A stretch of DNA of 64,000 nt from JAGKXB01 sp964498835 (GTDB lineage Bacteria; Pseudomonadota; Gammaproteobacteria; Burkholderiales; Burkholderiaceae_D): the NCBI GenBank assembly GCA_964498835.1, contig CAZCIX010000004.1, positions 1 to 64,000 of the forward strand, written 5' to 3'. Under the pieces are notes generated by a model. The model had not been told where the DNA came from and ran no database searches. It saw nothing but the letters and a program-made list of their open reading frames with translations. The stretch's first letter is position 1, and each line of letters starts with the position of its first letter. Positions 27,934 to 37,235 of the stretch are shown piece after piece. The translations under genes and the position numbers were made by a program.

Positions 27934-28140
27934 TTAAGCAGGGACATCTGGAATCAATTGCATTCTCAGCAATGTAATATGATCTTTTAATTGCAGGCGT
28001 CGTTTCTTCAAACGTTGCAATTGCAGCTCATTATGCGGCAGATTACGCATCAAAGTATCGATCACAAGATTCAAATCCTGGTGTTCAATTTCTAATTCAG
28101 TAATCCGATCCTGTATCTGCTCTACACTCATCTTGTCCAT
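27934..28140 (-). CDS. YdcH-like DUF465 protein
   Basis: A small coiled-coil protein of 68 residues beginning MDKMSVEQIQDRITELEIE. DUF465/YdcH proteins are short, helical and of unknown role; the pattern LEIEHQDLN...LKKRRLQLKD is typical. A longer reading frame extends upstream but would overlap the neighbouring secreted-protein gene at 28193, so the ATG at 28140 (or 28131) is preferred. It ends five bases before the helicase start. Confidence 0.8.
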   Translation of the reverse strand: MDKMSVEQIQDRITELEIEHQDLNLVIDTLMRNLPHNELQLQRLKKRRLQLKDHITLLRMQLIPDVPA

Positions 28141-28192
28141 TTTATGGCAATCGAAAAATTGATTAAGGTAAGAAAATTTACAAAACCTAAGA

Positions 28193-28600
28193 CTAAGGCT
28201 CCGGCTGATTTGCCAACTTTTTGTCACGCTCTTCAACACGAGCACGGCGCTTGAATAAATTCGCCTCATTTTCAAGCAATTTCACATTGGCCAACATAGT
28301 CCGACGCTGCTCTTTTGCACGATCTAAACAGGATGTAGCGAAAAATCTTTCATAGCAAGCACGCTCATCTTTGTCAAATTGCGCAGCAATACGAACTCGC
28401 CGACCAGCCGCCTCCTCTAAAGCCATATCGGCATCAGCAACGGAATGTAGTGTTCCAGATGCAGAAGACATAAACGACGAAGCTTGTCCACAATCTACAG
28501 AAGGGAAAGCAGAAGCTGCATCATGCTGCGCACAAGCTTGGGCAATAGAAAATTGCATTAATAACAACAGCAAGATCAATGTTTTAACCATTTGATTCAT
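28193..28600 (-). CDS. Small secreted protein of unknown function
   Basis: 135 residues with a clear Sec signal peptide (a Leu-rich core LILLLLLMQFSIA followed by an AQA cleavage site). The mature part has a conserved-looking helical stretch, CYERFFATSCLDRAKEQRR, with two Cys eight residues apart that could form a disulphide in the periplasm. The C-terminal half is Arg/Lys/Glu-rich, probably coiled. No function can be assigned. It sits between zapE and the DUF465 gene on the same strand. Confidence 0.75.
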   Translation of the reverse strand: MNQMVKTLILLLLLMQFSIAQACAQHDAASAFPSVDCGQASSFMSSASGTLHSVADADMALEEAAGRRVRIAAQFDKDERACYERFFATSCLDRAKEQRRTMLANVKLLENEANLFKRRARVEERDKKLANQPEP

Positions 28601-28640
28601 ATTTCATATGCATTTAATTTAAATCCAAACTTTCCACCAC

Positions 28641-28684
28641 CGATCGTTGTTCCACGCGTTTCGGCCGGAATCCAGTGACTTTTT
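28641..28684. repeat. Degenerate copy of the palindromic intergenic repeat
   Basis: CGTTGTTCCACGCG followed by GGCCGGAATCCAGTGACTTTTT resembles the reverse of the GACACTGGGTTCCCGC..GCGGGAACGACGG family seen at four other places. It is eroded: the central stem is imperfect. It lies between zapE and the small secreted-protein gene. Confidence 0.5.
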
Positions 28685-28691
28685 CAATCAA

Positions 28692-29789
28692 CTAAACAAG
28701 ATCAGTCATCACTTCACGCCTTTGCGCTTCCATATACTTTTTAGACTGCATTTCAATAATGCGTGAAGCGGTACGATGAAACTCATTTGCCAAGATGCCC
28801 TGCGTGTAAAGTGCTTCGGGCACCACAGCGGCGGACATGAATAATTTCACGTTGTAGTCATAAAACACATCAATAAGCCAAGTAAAACGCCGCGCTTCGG
28901 AAGACATAGCAGCAGACATAGCAGGAACGTCAGACAAGATAACAACGTGAAAACGACTAGCTATTTCAAGATAATCATTTTGCGAGCGTGGCCCGCCACA
29001 TAATGTCGCAAAATCGAACCAAACCACGGTACCCGCACGACGCAAAGCCCTGATTTCACGTGCCTCGATATGAATACACACATCCTCATCATTTGTTTCT
29101 GCCACACTAGAAAAAATGTGGCGCAAAGCACTATCTGCATTTGCGCCCAGCGGCGTGTAATACGCACTCACTTGCTCCAACGCACGCCGACGATAATCAA
29201 TGCCTGCATCCACATTCAAAATATCCATTTTTTCTTGCAACAAAGCGATGCAAGGCAAAATACGATCACGATGCAAACCATCTGGATACAAGGCTTCTGG
29301 CGCATAATTTGAGGTGATGATGAATGAGATACCTTGCTTGAATAAAGCCGAAAATAAATTATAAAGTATCATCGCATCCGCAATATCGCAGACATGGAAT
29401 TCGTCAAAACAAATCAGACGGTATTTTTTTGCAATCAAACGTGCAATTTCATCCAAGGGATTCGCGACCCCTTTCAACTCATCCAATTGTCTATGGATTT
29501 CGCGCATAAACTCATGAAAATGCAAGCGCGTCTTACGCACAATCGGGACAACGGAATAAAAGCTGTCCATGAGAAAAGACTTCCCACGTCCAACACCACC
29601 CCACATGTACACACCACGCGGCACCTCCGGCCGATGCAACCAGCGTTTTAGCTTATTGGAACGTTGCGACTTGAAAACTTGCCATTCTTCATAAGATTGT
29701 TGCAAACGCGAGATGGCAAGGCGCTGTGCTTCATCAGCTTTAAAATCACGCTTCGACAAAGCATGCGCATAAAATTCTTGGACATTCAT
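28692..29789 (-). CDS. zapE: Cell division ATPase ZapE (AFG1 family)
   Basis: A 365-residue AAA-type ATPase. Walker A is MWGGVGRGKSFLMDSF at about residues 62-77, Walker B is LICFDEFHVCD, and SNYAPEALYPDGLHRDRILP and RRFTWLIDVFYDYN are family blocks. ZapE binds FtsZ and destabilises the ring late in division; eukaryotic AFG1 acts on mitochondrial proteins. In Burkholderiales it follows lpdA, as here, but a terminator separates the two. Confidence 0.95.
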   Translation of the reverse strand: MNVQEFYAHALSKRDFKADEAQRLAISRLQQSYEEWQVFKSQRSNKLKRWLHRPEVPRGVYMWGGVGRGKSFLMDSFYSVVPIVRKTRLHFHEFMREIHRQLDELKGVANPLDEIARLIAKKYRLICFDEFHVCDIADAMILYNLFSALFKQGISFIITSNYAPEALYPDGLHRDRILPCIALLQEKMDILNVDAGIDYRRRALEQVSAYYTPLGANADSALRHIFSSVAETNDEDVCIHIEAREIRALRRAGTVVWFDFATLCGGPRSQNDYLEIASRFHVVILSDVPAMSAAMSSEARRFTWLIDVFYDYNVKLFMSAAVVPEALYTQGILANEFHRTASRIIEMQSKKYMEAQRREVMTDLV

Positions 29790-29825
29790 TGATATCCGAT
29801 GTAACTAAGATGATGTACAAACAAA

Positions 29826-29854
29826 AAAAGGGACGAAAACTTCTCGTCCCTTTT
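29826..29854 (-). terminator. Intrinsic terminator after lpdA
   Basis: An 11-bp stem, AAAAGGGACGA (29826-29836) with TCGTCCCTTTT (29844-29854), read leftward ends in a T run (CCCTTTTTTTGT). It closes the TCA-cycle cluster before zapE. Confidence 0.85.
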
Positions 29855-29868
29855 ATCATTTCAGATGA

Positions 29869-31308
29869 TTAAAAATTCAACGCCCGTTTATCTACAGCCA
29901 AAGCAGCTTCTTTAGTTGCTTCTGACAAAGATGGGTGAGCATGGCAAATACGTGCAATGTCTTCTGAAGAAGCACGGAATTCCATTGCAACGACTGCTTC
30001 CGCAATCAATTCAGACGCTACGGGCCCAACGATATGCACGCCCAAAATTTCATCGCTTTTCGCATCAGCTAAGAATTTGACCATACCAGAAGTATCACCC
30101 AATGCGCGCGCACGTCCGTTTGCCAGGAAGGGGAATGTACCTGCTTTGTAAGCAACACCTTCGGCTTTCAATTGCTGCTCAGTTTTGCCAACCCAAGCGA
30201 TTTCTGGCGAGGTATAAATGACCCATGGCACGGTGTTGAAATTGACATGTCCATGCTGACCTGCAATACGCTCAGCCACGGCAACGCCTTCTTCTTCCGC
30301 TTTATGCGCCAACATAGGGCCACGCACCACGTCACCAACTGCCCATACGTTTGGCAAATTGGTTTTGCAATCGTCATCCACCGCTACAAAGCCGCGATCA
30401 TCTAGCTTCAAGCCTACGCTTTCACCATTCAAACCATTGGTATTTGGTGTGCGACCGATGGAAACGATCAATTTATCGAATACAGTTTTTTGTGCATCGC
30501 CCTTCGCATCCACGTACTCAACTGTCACGCCTTTTTTACCAGCGGTGATCACACCGATCTTGACGCCCAAATTGATGTTCAAACCTTGCTTGGTGAACAA
30601 TTTGTGCGCTTCTTTGGAGATTTGATCATCCACCGCAGCCAAAAATGTAGGCAAGGCTTCCAGCACCGTCACTTCTGCCCCCAAACGACGCCATACGCTA
30701 CCCATTTCAAGGCCGATCACGCCAGCACCGATTACACCCAATTTTTTAGGCACAGCATCAATGGTTAAAGCACCGGTATTGGAGAGAATTTGTTTTTCAT
30801 CAAATTCTGCACCTGGCAATGCACGCGCATTGGAGCCAGTTGCAATAATGATGTGCTTACCAGTAATCGCTTCTGTACCTTTGTCCTTACCTACCAACGC
30901 TACTTGAATCTGATAAGCGCCACCTTCCGCTTTAGCGAAAGAACCACGGCCATGGAAGAAAGTAATTTTGTTCTTTTTCAACAAATACAAAATACCGTCA
31001 TTGTTTTGTTTGATAACGGAATCTTTACGCGCCAACATCTTCTTGAGATTCAGGCTTAAACCCTTCACATCAATGCCATGATCAGCAAAAGCGTGATTCG
31101 CATGCTCGTAATGCTCGGAAGATTGCAATAAAGCTTTAGATGGAATACAACCGACGTTGGTACAAGTACCACCTGGCGCAGGACCACCCTGTGCATTTTT
31201 CCATTCATCGATACAAGCAACAGAAAAACCCAATTGCGCAGCGCGTATCGCAGCCACATAACCGCCTGGGCCGCCACCAATAACAACCACATCAAAATTT
31301 TTCGACAT
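29869..31308 (-). CDS. lpdA: Dihydrolipoamide dehydrogenase (E3) of 2-oxoglutarate dehydrogenase
   Basis: A 479-residue flavoprotein reoxidising the lipoyl groups of the 2-oxoglutarate dehydrogenase complex with NAD. The FAD fold starts VVIGGGPGGYVAAIRAAQLG, and the redox-active disulphide is in GGTCTNVGCIPSKALL. The NAD fold is GVIGAGVIGLEMGSVW, and the C-terminal His-Glu pair is in HAHPSLSEATKEAAL. It is the last gene of the odhA-odhB-lpdA group, although a terminator-like hairpin precedes it. Confidence 0.97.
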   Translation of the reverse strand: MSKNFDVVVIGGGPGGYVAAIRAAQLGFSVACIDEWKNAQGGPAPGGTCTNVGCIPSKALLQSSEHYEHANHAFADHGIDVKGLSLNLKKMLARKDSVIKQNNDGILYLLKKNKITFFHGRGSFAKAEGGAYQIQVALVGKDKGTEAITGKHIIIATGSNARALPGAEFDEKQILSNTGALTIDAVPKKLGVIGAGVIGLEMGSVWRRLGAEVTVLEALPTFLAAVDDQISKEAHKLFTKQGLNINLGVKIGVITAGKKGVTVEYVDAKGDAQKTVFDKLIVSIGRTPNTNGLNGESVGLKLDDRGFVAVDDDCKTNLPNVWAVGDVVRGPMLAHKAEEEGVAVAERIAGQHGHVNFNTVPWVIYTSPEIAWVGKTEQQLKAEGVAYKAGTFPFLANGRARALGDTSGMVKFLADAKSDEILGVHIVGPVASELIAEAVVAMEFRASSEDIARICHAHPSLSEATKEAALAVDKRALNF

Positions 31309-31346
31309 ATTTAAACCTAGTCAGTAAAAGGTCAGGAATTGAAGAA

Positions 31347-31393
31347 TAAAAAATAGAGCGCTTAGGCACACAAAAGCACCTAATACGCTCTAC
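31347..31393 (-). terminator. Terminator between odhB and lpdA
   Basis: Stem TAGAGCG plus TTAGG with a small bulge (31354 onward) pairs with CCTAATACGCTCTA (31380-31393). Read leftward it is followed by TTTTTTATT. It should reduce read-through from odhB into lpdA. Confidence 0.7.
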
Positions 31394-31406
31394 CTCTATC
31401 TCTGTT

Positions 31407-32663
31407 TTATATATTCAACAATAAACGTGCTGGATCTTCCAACGCCTCTTTCATCGCTACCAAGCCCAATACCGCTTCACGGCCATCGATAATACGATGA
31501 TCGTAAGACATGGCGAGATAGTTCATAGGACGAATAACGATTTGGCCATTTTCAACGACAGGTCTTTCTTTCGTCGCATGAACGCCAAGAATCGCAGATT
31601 GTGGTGGATTGATGATAGGTGTCGACAACATGGAACCAAAAGTACCACCGTTGGAAATCGAGAAAGTACCGCCAGTCAAATCATCCATCGTCAACTTACC
31701 ATCTTTGGCTTTAGCACCAAATTCAGCAATCGTTTTTTCGATTTCAGCAATCGACAATTGATCCGCATTACGCAAAATTGGTACTACCAAACCACGTGGT
31801 GAACCAACAGCGATACCGATATCAAAATAACCATGATAAACAATATCGTTGCCATCTACGGATGCGTTGATGATGGGATATTTCTTGAGTGCAGCAACTG
31901 CAGCTTTGACAAAGAAGGACATGAAACCAAGCTTCACGCCATGTTCTTTTTCAAATTTGTCTTTGTATTTGTTACGCAAATCAATCACTGGCTGCATATT
32001 GACTTCATTGAACGTCGTCAAAATAGCATTGGTTGATTGGGATTCCACCAAACGCTCAGCAACACGTGCACGCAAACGACTCATAGGCACGCGCTCCTCT
32101 GGACGTTCGCCCAAATTCAATGCTTTAGGAGCAGCGACTTGTTGCAACGCTGGTTTAGCTGCCGCTGCAGGACGAGCTGCTACTGCTGCAGGTGCTGCTT
32201 TGGCGTCGACTGCATTGATCACATCGCCCTTGGTCACGCGTCCATCTTTGCCAGTACCCGTTACTTGTGAAGCGGACATATTATTGTCAGCCAACATCTT
32301 GGCGGCCGCAGGCATTGCAATCGTGCCCACATTGGTAGCACTAGCAGCACTACTTGCAGCAACTTGTGCTGGTGCAGCTGCTGGTGCAGGTGCCGCAGCT
32401 GCGGACGTAGCACCTGCTTTTGCTTCGGTATCGATGAGCGCAATGACTTCACCAGCAACGACAGTGCTGCCTTCAGCTTTGATAACTTGAGTGATCACGC
32501 CAGCACTAGGCGCTGGTAATTCAAGCACCACTTTATCTGTTTCGACGTCGATCAAATTTTCGTCACGAGCAACAGCTTCGCCCACTTTTTTATGCCACTG
32601 CAGCAAGGTCGCTTCTGCGACGGATTCGGATAACTGAGGGACTTTGACTTCAATAATTGCCAT
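31407..32663 (-). CDS. odhB: Dihydrolipoyllysine succinyltransferase (E2) of 2-oxoglutarate dehydrogenase
   Basis: A 418-residue E2 enzyme with three parts. The N-terminal lipoyl domain has its lipoyl Lys in ETDKVVLELPAPSAGV near residue 43. An Ala-rich linker is followed by an E3-binding domain (AAAKMLADNNMSASQVTGTG) near 115-150. The C-terminal catalytic core ends with the SYDHRIIDGREAV active site. It transfers succinyl groups to CoA. It follows odhA by 90 bases. Confidence 0.97.
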   Translation of the reverse strand: MAIIEVKVPQLSESVAEATLLQWHKKVGEAVARDENLIDVETDKVVLELPAPSAGVITQVIKAEGSTVVAGEVIALIDTEAKAGATSAAAAPAPAAAPAQVAASSAASATNVGTIAMPAAAKMLADNNMSASQVTGTGKDGRVTKGDVINAVDAKAAPAAVAARPAAAAKPALQQVAAPKALNLGERPEERVPMSRLRARVAERLVESQSTNAILTTFNEVNMQPVIDLRNKYKDKFEKEHGVKLGFMSFFVKAAVAALKKYPIINASVDGNDIVYHGYFDIGIAVGSPRGLVVPILRNADQLSIAEIEKTIAEFGAKAKDGKLTMDDLTGGTFSISNGGTFGSMLSTPIINPPQSAILGVHATKERPVVENGQIVIRPMNYLAMSYDHRIIDGREAVLGLVAMKEALEDPARLLLNI

Positions 32664-32695
32664 GTAAACTCCATGTCTGGTGATTCATACTGATA

Positions 32696-32719
32696 TGGCG
32701 TACCTTTTCTAGTACGCCA
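32696..32719 (-). other. Hairpin between odhA and odhB
   Basis: A perfect 8-bp stem TGGCGTAC (32696-32703) / GTACGCCA (32712-32719) with an eight-base loop and no T run after it in the leftward direction. It may stabilise or process the odhA-odhB transcript rather than end it. Confidence 0.5.
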
Positions 32720-32753
32720 TGATTAGTTTATTAATTTATAAAATTATTAATGA

Positions 32754-35609
32754 TTATTTGGTCAAAACAAAACCTTTGAGCTTAGCAAAGGCGCCATCCA
32801 ACAACGCTTTTTGCTGCGCATAATGTTTGTCATAGTAACCAACAGCAGGAGCAGCGCTAGCAGGACGCCCCACATAAGCCAGTTTTTGGCCTTGCTCCAT
32901 ATTTTCAAATATATTGTGCTGAATTTGGAACCATGGACCTTGATTTTGCGGCTCATCCTGCGCCCACACCACTTCTAACAAATTGGGGAATTTTTTCAAT
33001 TCAGCAGCAAATGCTTTGTGTGGGAATGGATACAATTGTTCAACACGGATAATCGCTGTATCGTTTTGACCACGTTCTTTACGCGCATTGACCAAGTCAA
33101 AATAAACCTTACCGGAACAAACCAAGACACGTTTTACTTTCTTTGCATCGATTTTTTCATCGGTTTCACCAATCACGGTCTGGAATGCCCCCTTCGCCAA
33201 TTCAGACAAAGGTGATCCTGCATCTTTGTTACGCAACAAGGATTTTGGCGTAAAAATAACCAAAGGCTTACGGAACATACGAACCATTTGACGGCGCAAC
33301 ACATGGAAAATCTGCGCTGCGCTAGTTGGTTGTACGACTTGCATATTGTGATCTGCACACAACTGCAAGAAACGCTCAATACGTGCGGAAGAATGCTCTG
33401 GACCTTGGCCTTCATAACCATGTGGCAACATCATCACGAGACCAGAAGCACGACCCCATTTGACTTCGCCGGAGCTAATAAACTGATCAATCACCACTTG
33501 CGCGCCATTAGCAAAGTCACCAAACTGCGCTTCCCAAATCGTCAATGTATTGGGCTCAGTAGTGGAATAGCCATATTCAAAACCCAATACAGCTTCTTCT
33601 GACAAAACAGAGTCAATAACAGTAAATGGTGCTTGTTTATCAGAAACATTTTGCAATGGAATATACGTACCCGCATCCCAACGTTCACGTTTTTGATCAT
33701 GCAGTACAGCATGACGATGAACAAAGGTACCGCGGCCAGCATCTTGACCTGTCAAACGCACCGCATAACCTGATGCTACCAAGGAAGCATAGGCCAAATG
33801 TTCACCCATCCCCCAATCCAGATTCATATCGCCACGTCCCATGCTGGCACGATCACCAATGACCTTTTCAACCAAAGCATGCGCTTTAAAGTTTTCAGGA
33901 ACAACTGTAATACGAGCAGCCAAACGCTTTAATTCTGCCAAAGGTACGGCTGTATCAGCAGCATCATTCCATTTGCGATTGAGGAAAGGCATCCAATCAA
34001 CGGCATATTTGCTCTTGAAATTGGAAAGAACAGGATCAACGGTATGTTTACCAGAATCCATCGCATCACGGAACACTTTGACCATCGCATCACCATCATC
34101 GGATGCGATTGTTCCTTGGGCAACCAATTTATCTGCATACAACTTACGTGTACCAGGATGGACCGCAATTTTTTTGTACATCAACGGCTGTGTCAGCGCT
34201 GGTGTATCTTGCTCATTATGACCAAGCTTACGGTAGCAAATGATGTCAACAACGATGTCTTTCTTAAACGCCATGCGGTAATCCAATGCTATTTGCGTCG
34301 CCAGCACTACCGCTTCTGGATCATCTGCGTTCACATGAAATACAGGCGCTTCAATCATCTTGACCACGTCGGAGCAGTACAAAGTAGAACGTGAATCACG
34401 TGGATCGGAAGTAGTAAAACCAATCTGATTATTGATGACAATATGAACAGTACCACCTGTGCCATAACCACGAGTTTGCGCCAAATTCAACGTTTCCATG
34501 ACGACGCCCTGTCCTGCGAATGCAGCATCACCGTGTACCAAAATTGGCAAAACTTGTGACCCATCTTTATCATCACGCCTATCCATACGCGCTTTGACTG
34601 ACCCTTCTACAACAGGATTGACGATTTCCAGATGGGATGGATTAAACGCTAAGGACAAATGCACAGGGCCGCCAGGAGTAGACACATCACTGGAAAACCC
34701 TTGGTGGTATTTGACGTCGCCAGAAGGCAAATCATCACCATGTTTGCCTTCAAATTCTTCAAACAAGTCTTGTGGTGCTTTACCCAATGTATTGACCAGC
34801 ACATTCAAACGACCACGATGGGCCATACCGATAACGATTTCCTGTACACCTTTTTCACCAGCACGTTGAATCAACTCGTCCATGGAAGCGATAAAACTCT
34901 CACCACCCTCCAAAGAAAAACGCTTCTGACCGACATATCTGGTATGTAAATAACGCTCTAGACCTTCTGCTGCGGTCAAACGTTCCAAGATATGCTTTTT
35001 CTTTTCAGCTGAAAAAGTGGGGGTGGAACGGATTGATTCCAAATTTTCTTGCATCCAACGCTTTTCAGCAGGATTGCCAACGTACATGAATTCTGCGCCG
35101 ATGGAACGACAATAAGTATCACGCAAAGCGTTCAACAAATCACGCAGGGAAGCAGTTTCAATTCCAAAATAAGTATTACTGACATTGAATTGGATATCCA
35201 TATCCGCATCAGTAAAGCCATAAAATGCTGGATCCAACTCAGGAATATTAGGACGCTCTTGGCGTTGCAAAGGATCAAGATTGGCCCAATAACTACCCAA
35301 AAAACGATAAGCAGAAATCAATTGCTGAACAGCAACTTGTTTGCGACCCATTTCAGCATCTTCTGCTGCATTAACGGTACGGATTGGGCCTTGCTTGGCA
35401 CGTTCTGCAAATGAAGCGATCACTGGTGCATGTGGCACGTCGGATTTGTTCGATCCATCAACAGCAGGCACATTTTGCATCGCATCGAAATAAGCGCGCC
35501 AGTTGTCACTGACTGAACCAGGATTGTCGAGGTAGGCTTCGTACAATTCTTCAACGTACGGCGCATTCCCTCCGAATAAATAGGAATTGGCGTTATATTG
35601 CTGCATCAT
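32754..35609 (-). CDS. odhA: 2-oxoglutarate dehydrogenase E1 component
   Basis: A 951-residue thiamine-diphosphate enzyme that decarboxylates 2-oxoglutarate. It opens with an E2-binding N-terminus (NSYLFGGNAPYVEELYEAYL). The catalytic domain has IGMAHRGRLNVLVNTLGK, the ThDP/Mg segment HGDAAFAGQGVVMETLNL and a VHIVINNQIGFTTSDP block. The C-terminal GYEGQGPEHSSARIERFLQL follows. Full length for the family. Two consecutive ATG codons start the gene, with AGGTGAG five bases upstream. That site is the 3' edge of a structured leader described separately. Confidence 0.97.
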   Translation of the reverse strand: MMQQYNANSYLFGGNAPYVEELYEAYLDNPGSVSDNWRAYFDAMQNVPAVDGSNKSDVPHAPVIASFAERAKQGPIRTVNAAEDAEMGRKQVAVQQLISAYRFLGSYWANLDPLQRQERPNIPELDPAFYGFTDADMDIQFNVSNTYFGIETASLRDLLNALRDTYCRSIGAEFMYVGNPAEKRWMQENLESIRSTPTFSAEKKKHILERLTAAEGLERYLHTRYVGQKRFSLEGGESFIASMDELIQRAGEKGVQEIVIGMAHRGRLNVLVNTLGKAPQDLFEEFEGKHGDDLPSGDVKYHQGFSSDVSTPGGPVHLSLAFNPSHLEIVNPVVEGSVKARMDRRDDKDGSQVLPILVHGDAAFAGQGVVMETLNLAQTRGYGTGGTVHIVINNQIGFTTSDPRDSRSTLYCSDVVKMIEAPVFHVNADDPEAVVLATQIALDYRMAFKKDIVVDIICYRKLGHNEQDTPALTQPLMYKKIAVHPGTRKLYADKLVAQGTIASDDGDAMVKVFRDAMDSGKHTVDPVLSNFKSKYAVDWMPFLNRKWNDAADTAVPLAELKRLAARITVVPENFKAHALVEKVIGDRASMGRGDMNLDWGMGEHLAYASLVASGYAVRLTGQDAGRGTFVHRHAVLHDQKRERWDAGTYIPLQNVSDKQAPFTVIDSVLSEEAVLGFEYGYSTTEPNTLTIWEAQFGDFANGAQVVIDQFISSGEVKWGRASGLVMMLPHGYEGQGPEHSSARIERFLQLCADHNMQVVQPTSAAQIFHVLRRQMVRMFRKPLVIFTPKSLLRNKDAGSPLSELAKGAFQTVIGETDEKIDAKKVKRVLVCSGKVYFDLVNARKERGQNDTAIIRVEQLYPFPHKAFAAELKKFPNLLEVVWAQDEPQNQGPWFQIQHNIFENMEQGQKLAYVGRPASAAPAVGYYDKHYAQQKALLDGAFAKLKGFVLTK

Positions 35610-35610
35610 T

Positions 35611-35715
35611 ACTGCTCACCTTTCTTCGCGCTTCGCGAGATTAGCGGGTTCATCTAACCTTCCGCGACACGGCCTGACCGGTTAGCGGATTGCACCTCAA
35701 GATGTGGGGAAGGAC
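35611..35715 (-). ncRNA. sucA RNA motif, structured leader of odhA/sucA
   Basis: The leftward 5' UTR of odhA contains paired elements. CTAACC (at about 35679-35684) matches GGTTAG (35654-35659), CCTTCC can pair with GGAAGG, and TCGCG-AAG-CGCGA makes a short hairpin immediately before the ribosome site AAGGTGAG. The Burkholderiales sucA RNA motif is a conserved structure found only upstream of sucA genes and overlapping their Shine-Dalgarno sequence. Position, host group and structure fit. A cis-regulatory (riboswitch-like) role is proposed for the family and its ligand is not known to me. Confidence 0.82.
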
Positions 35716-35816
35716 TTATATTTTTTAATAAAAAAAACGCCTGCAAGGATAACATATTTGCGCGGCGTCAAAAACGTTTGTAATTGTTTATTTATACACA
35801 ATATTATTGAACAACT

Positions 35817-35844
35817 TTTCCATCACCTAGACAGGTGATGGAAA
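35817..35844 (-). terminator. Hairpin downstream of gltA
   Basis: A perfect 12-bp stem TTTCCATCACCT (35817-35828) / AGGTGATGGAAA (35833-35844) with a four-base loop, 42 bases past the gltA stop. The T run on the leftward strand is weak (AGTTGTTC), so it may be a processing or stability hairpin as well as a terminator. It would separate the gltA transcript from the odhA leader. Confidence 0.6.
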
Positions 35845-35885
35845 TACATACAAGATCAAACTCAAACAAGGGAAAACAAGAAAAA

Positions 35886-37199
35886 TTAACCGCGCGCATT
35901 CATCGGCTTAACATCCCGTGGTTTCGCACCAACAAACAGCTGACGAGGACGACCAATTTTTTGCTCTGGATCAGAAATCATTTCGTTCCACTGCGCAATC
36001 CAGCCCACTGTGCGCGCCATGGCAAAAATACCAGTAAACAACGATACCGGAATGCCTAACGCTGATTGAACAATACCGGAATAAAAATCCACGTTTGGAT
36101 AAAGCTTACGCGATACAAAATATTCGTCTTCTAATGCAATTTTCTCCAACGCCATCGCCAATTTAAATAACGGATCATCTTGAAGACCCAACTCGTTCAA
36201 AACTTCATAACAAGTTTCACGCATCAATTTTGCTCGTGGATCATAATTTTTATACACCCGATGCCCGAAGCCCATCAACCTTACGCCTGAATTTTTGTCT
36301 TTGACTTGCTTGACGAACTCAGGAATTTTATCGACAGAGCCAATTTCTTTCAGCATATTCAATGCTGCTTCATTAGCACCACCATGTGCCGGCCCCCACA
36401 AACAAGCAATCCCAGCTGCAATACAAGCAAACGGATTCGCACCTGACGATCCAGCCAAACGCACAGTGGAAGTCGAGGCATTTTGCTCATGATCAGCATG
36501 CAAAATCAAAATACGATCCAAAGCACGTACCAAAACCTCGTTAACTTTGTATTCTTCACATGGATTAGAAAACATCATGCGCAAGAAATTCGCGCTATAG
36601 GACAAATCATTACGTGGATAAACAAAAGGCTGACCAATCGAATATTTATATGCCATCGCCACCAATGTTGGCATTTTCGCAATCAAACGAATCGCTGATA
36701 CTTCACGATGATGCGGATCATTGATATCAAGTGAATCGTGGTAAAACGAGGCCAAAGCGCCAACCGTCCCCACTAAAACGGACATCGGATGCGCATCACG
36801 ACGAAAACCACGATAAAAGAATTGCATCTGTTCATGCACCATAGTGTGGTGCGTTACCGTATTCACAAACTTGTGTTTTTGCTCAGCGTTCGGCAATTCT
36901 GCGTTCAACAACAAATAACAAGTTTCAAGAAAATCGCAATTCAGTGCCAGTTGATCGATCGGGTAACCTCGATAAAGCAACTCCCCTTTATCGCCATCAA
37001 TATAAGTAATCGATGAGTTACAAGAGGCAGTCGACATAAAACCTGGATCGTATGTAAATTTACCAGTACTACCGTACAGTTTACGAATATCAATCACATC
37101 TGGGCCAACCGTCCCTTTGTAAATGGGAAAAGTAATGGATGGTTCACCATTTGAAAAAGATAGCGTAGCTTGATTTTCAGAATTTTCAGGGGTATTCAT
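35886..37199 (-). CDS. gltA: Citrate synthase
   Basis: A 437-residue type II citrate synthase condensing acetyl-CoA and oxaloacetate. Active-site blocks are present: HADHEQNASTSTVRLAGSS, GPAHGGANEAAL and GFGHRVYKNYDPRA. The N-terminal beta domain (TYDPGFMSTASCNSSITYID) indicates the NADH-sensitive hexameric form of Gram-negative bacteria. It lies between sdhE and odhA on the same strand. Confidence 0.97.
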   Translation of the reverse strand: MNTPENSENQATLSFSNGEPSITFPIYKGTVGPDVIDIRKLYGSTGKFTYDPGFMSTASCNSSITYIDGDKGELLYRGYPIDQLALNCDFLETCYLLLNAELPNAEQKHKFVNTVTHHTMVHEQMQFFYRGFRRDAHPMSVLVGTVGALASFYHDSLDINDPHHREVSAIRLIAKMPTLVAMAYKYSIGQPFVYPRNDLSYSANFLRMMFSNPCEEYKVNEVLVRALDRILILHADHEQNASTSTVRLAGSSGANPFACIAAGIACLWGPAHGGANEAALNMLKEIGSVDKIPEFVKQVKDKNSGVRLMGFGHRVYKNYDPRAKLMRETCYEVLNELGLQDDPLFKLAMALEKIALEDEYFVSRKLYPNVDFYSGIVQSALGIPVSLFTGIFAMARTVGWIAQWNEMISDPEQKIGRPRQLFVGAKPRDVKPMNARG

Positions 37200-37235
37200 G
37201 ACTCTTCTTTCTTAAGATAGAGAGATGGTTCATAT

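Noticed and set aside
28141..28275. 45-codon N-terminal extension of the DUF465 protein
   Set aside because: It overlaps the end of the secreted-protein gene in another frame and does not resemble the family; the internal ATG gives the expected size.
31849..32490. 213-codon Ala-rich rightward frame
   Set aside because: It is the complement of the Ala-rich linker of odhB; no independent support.
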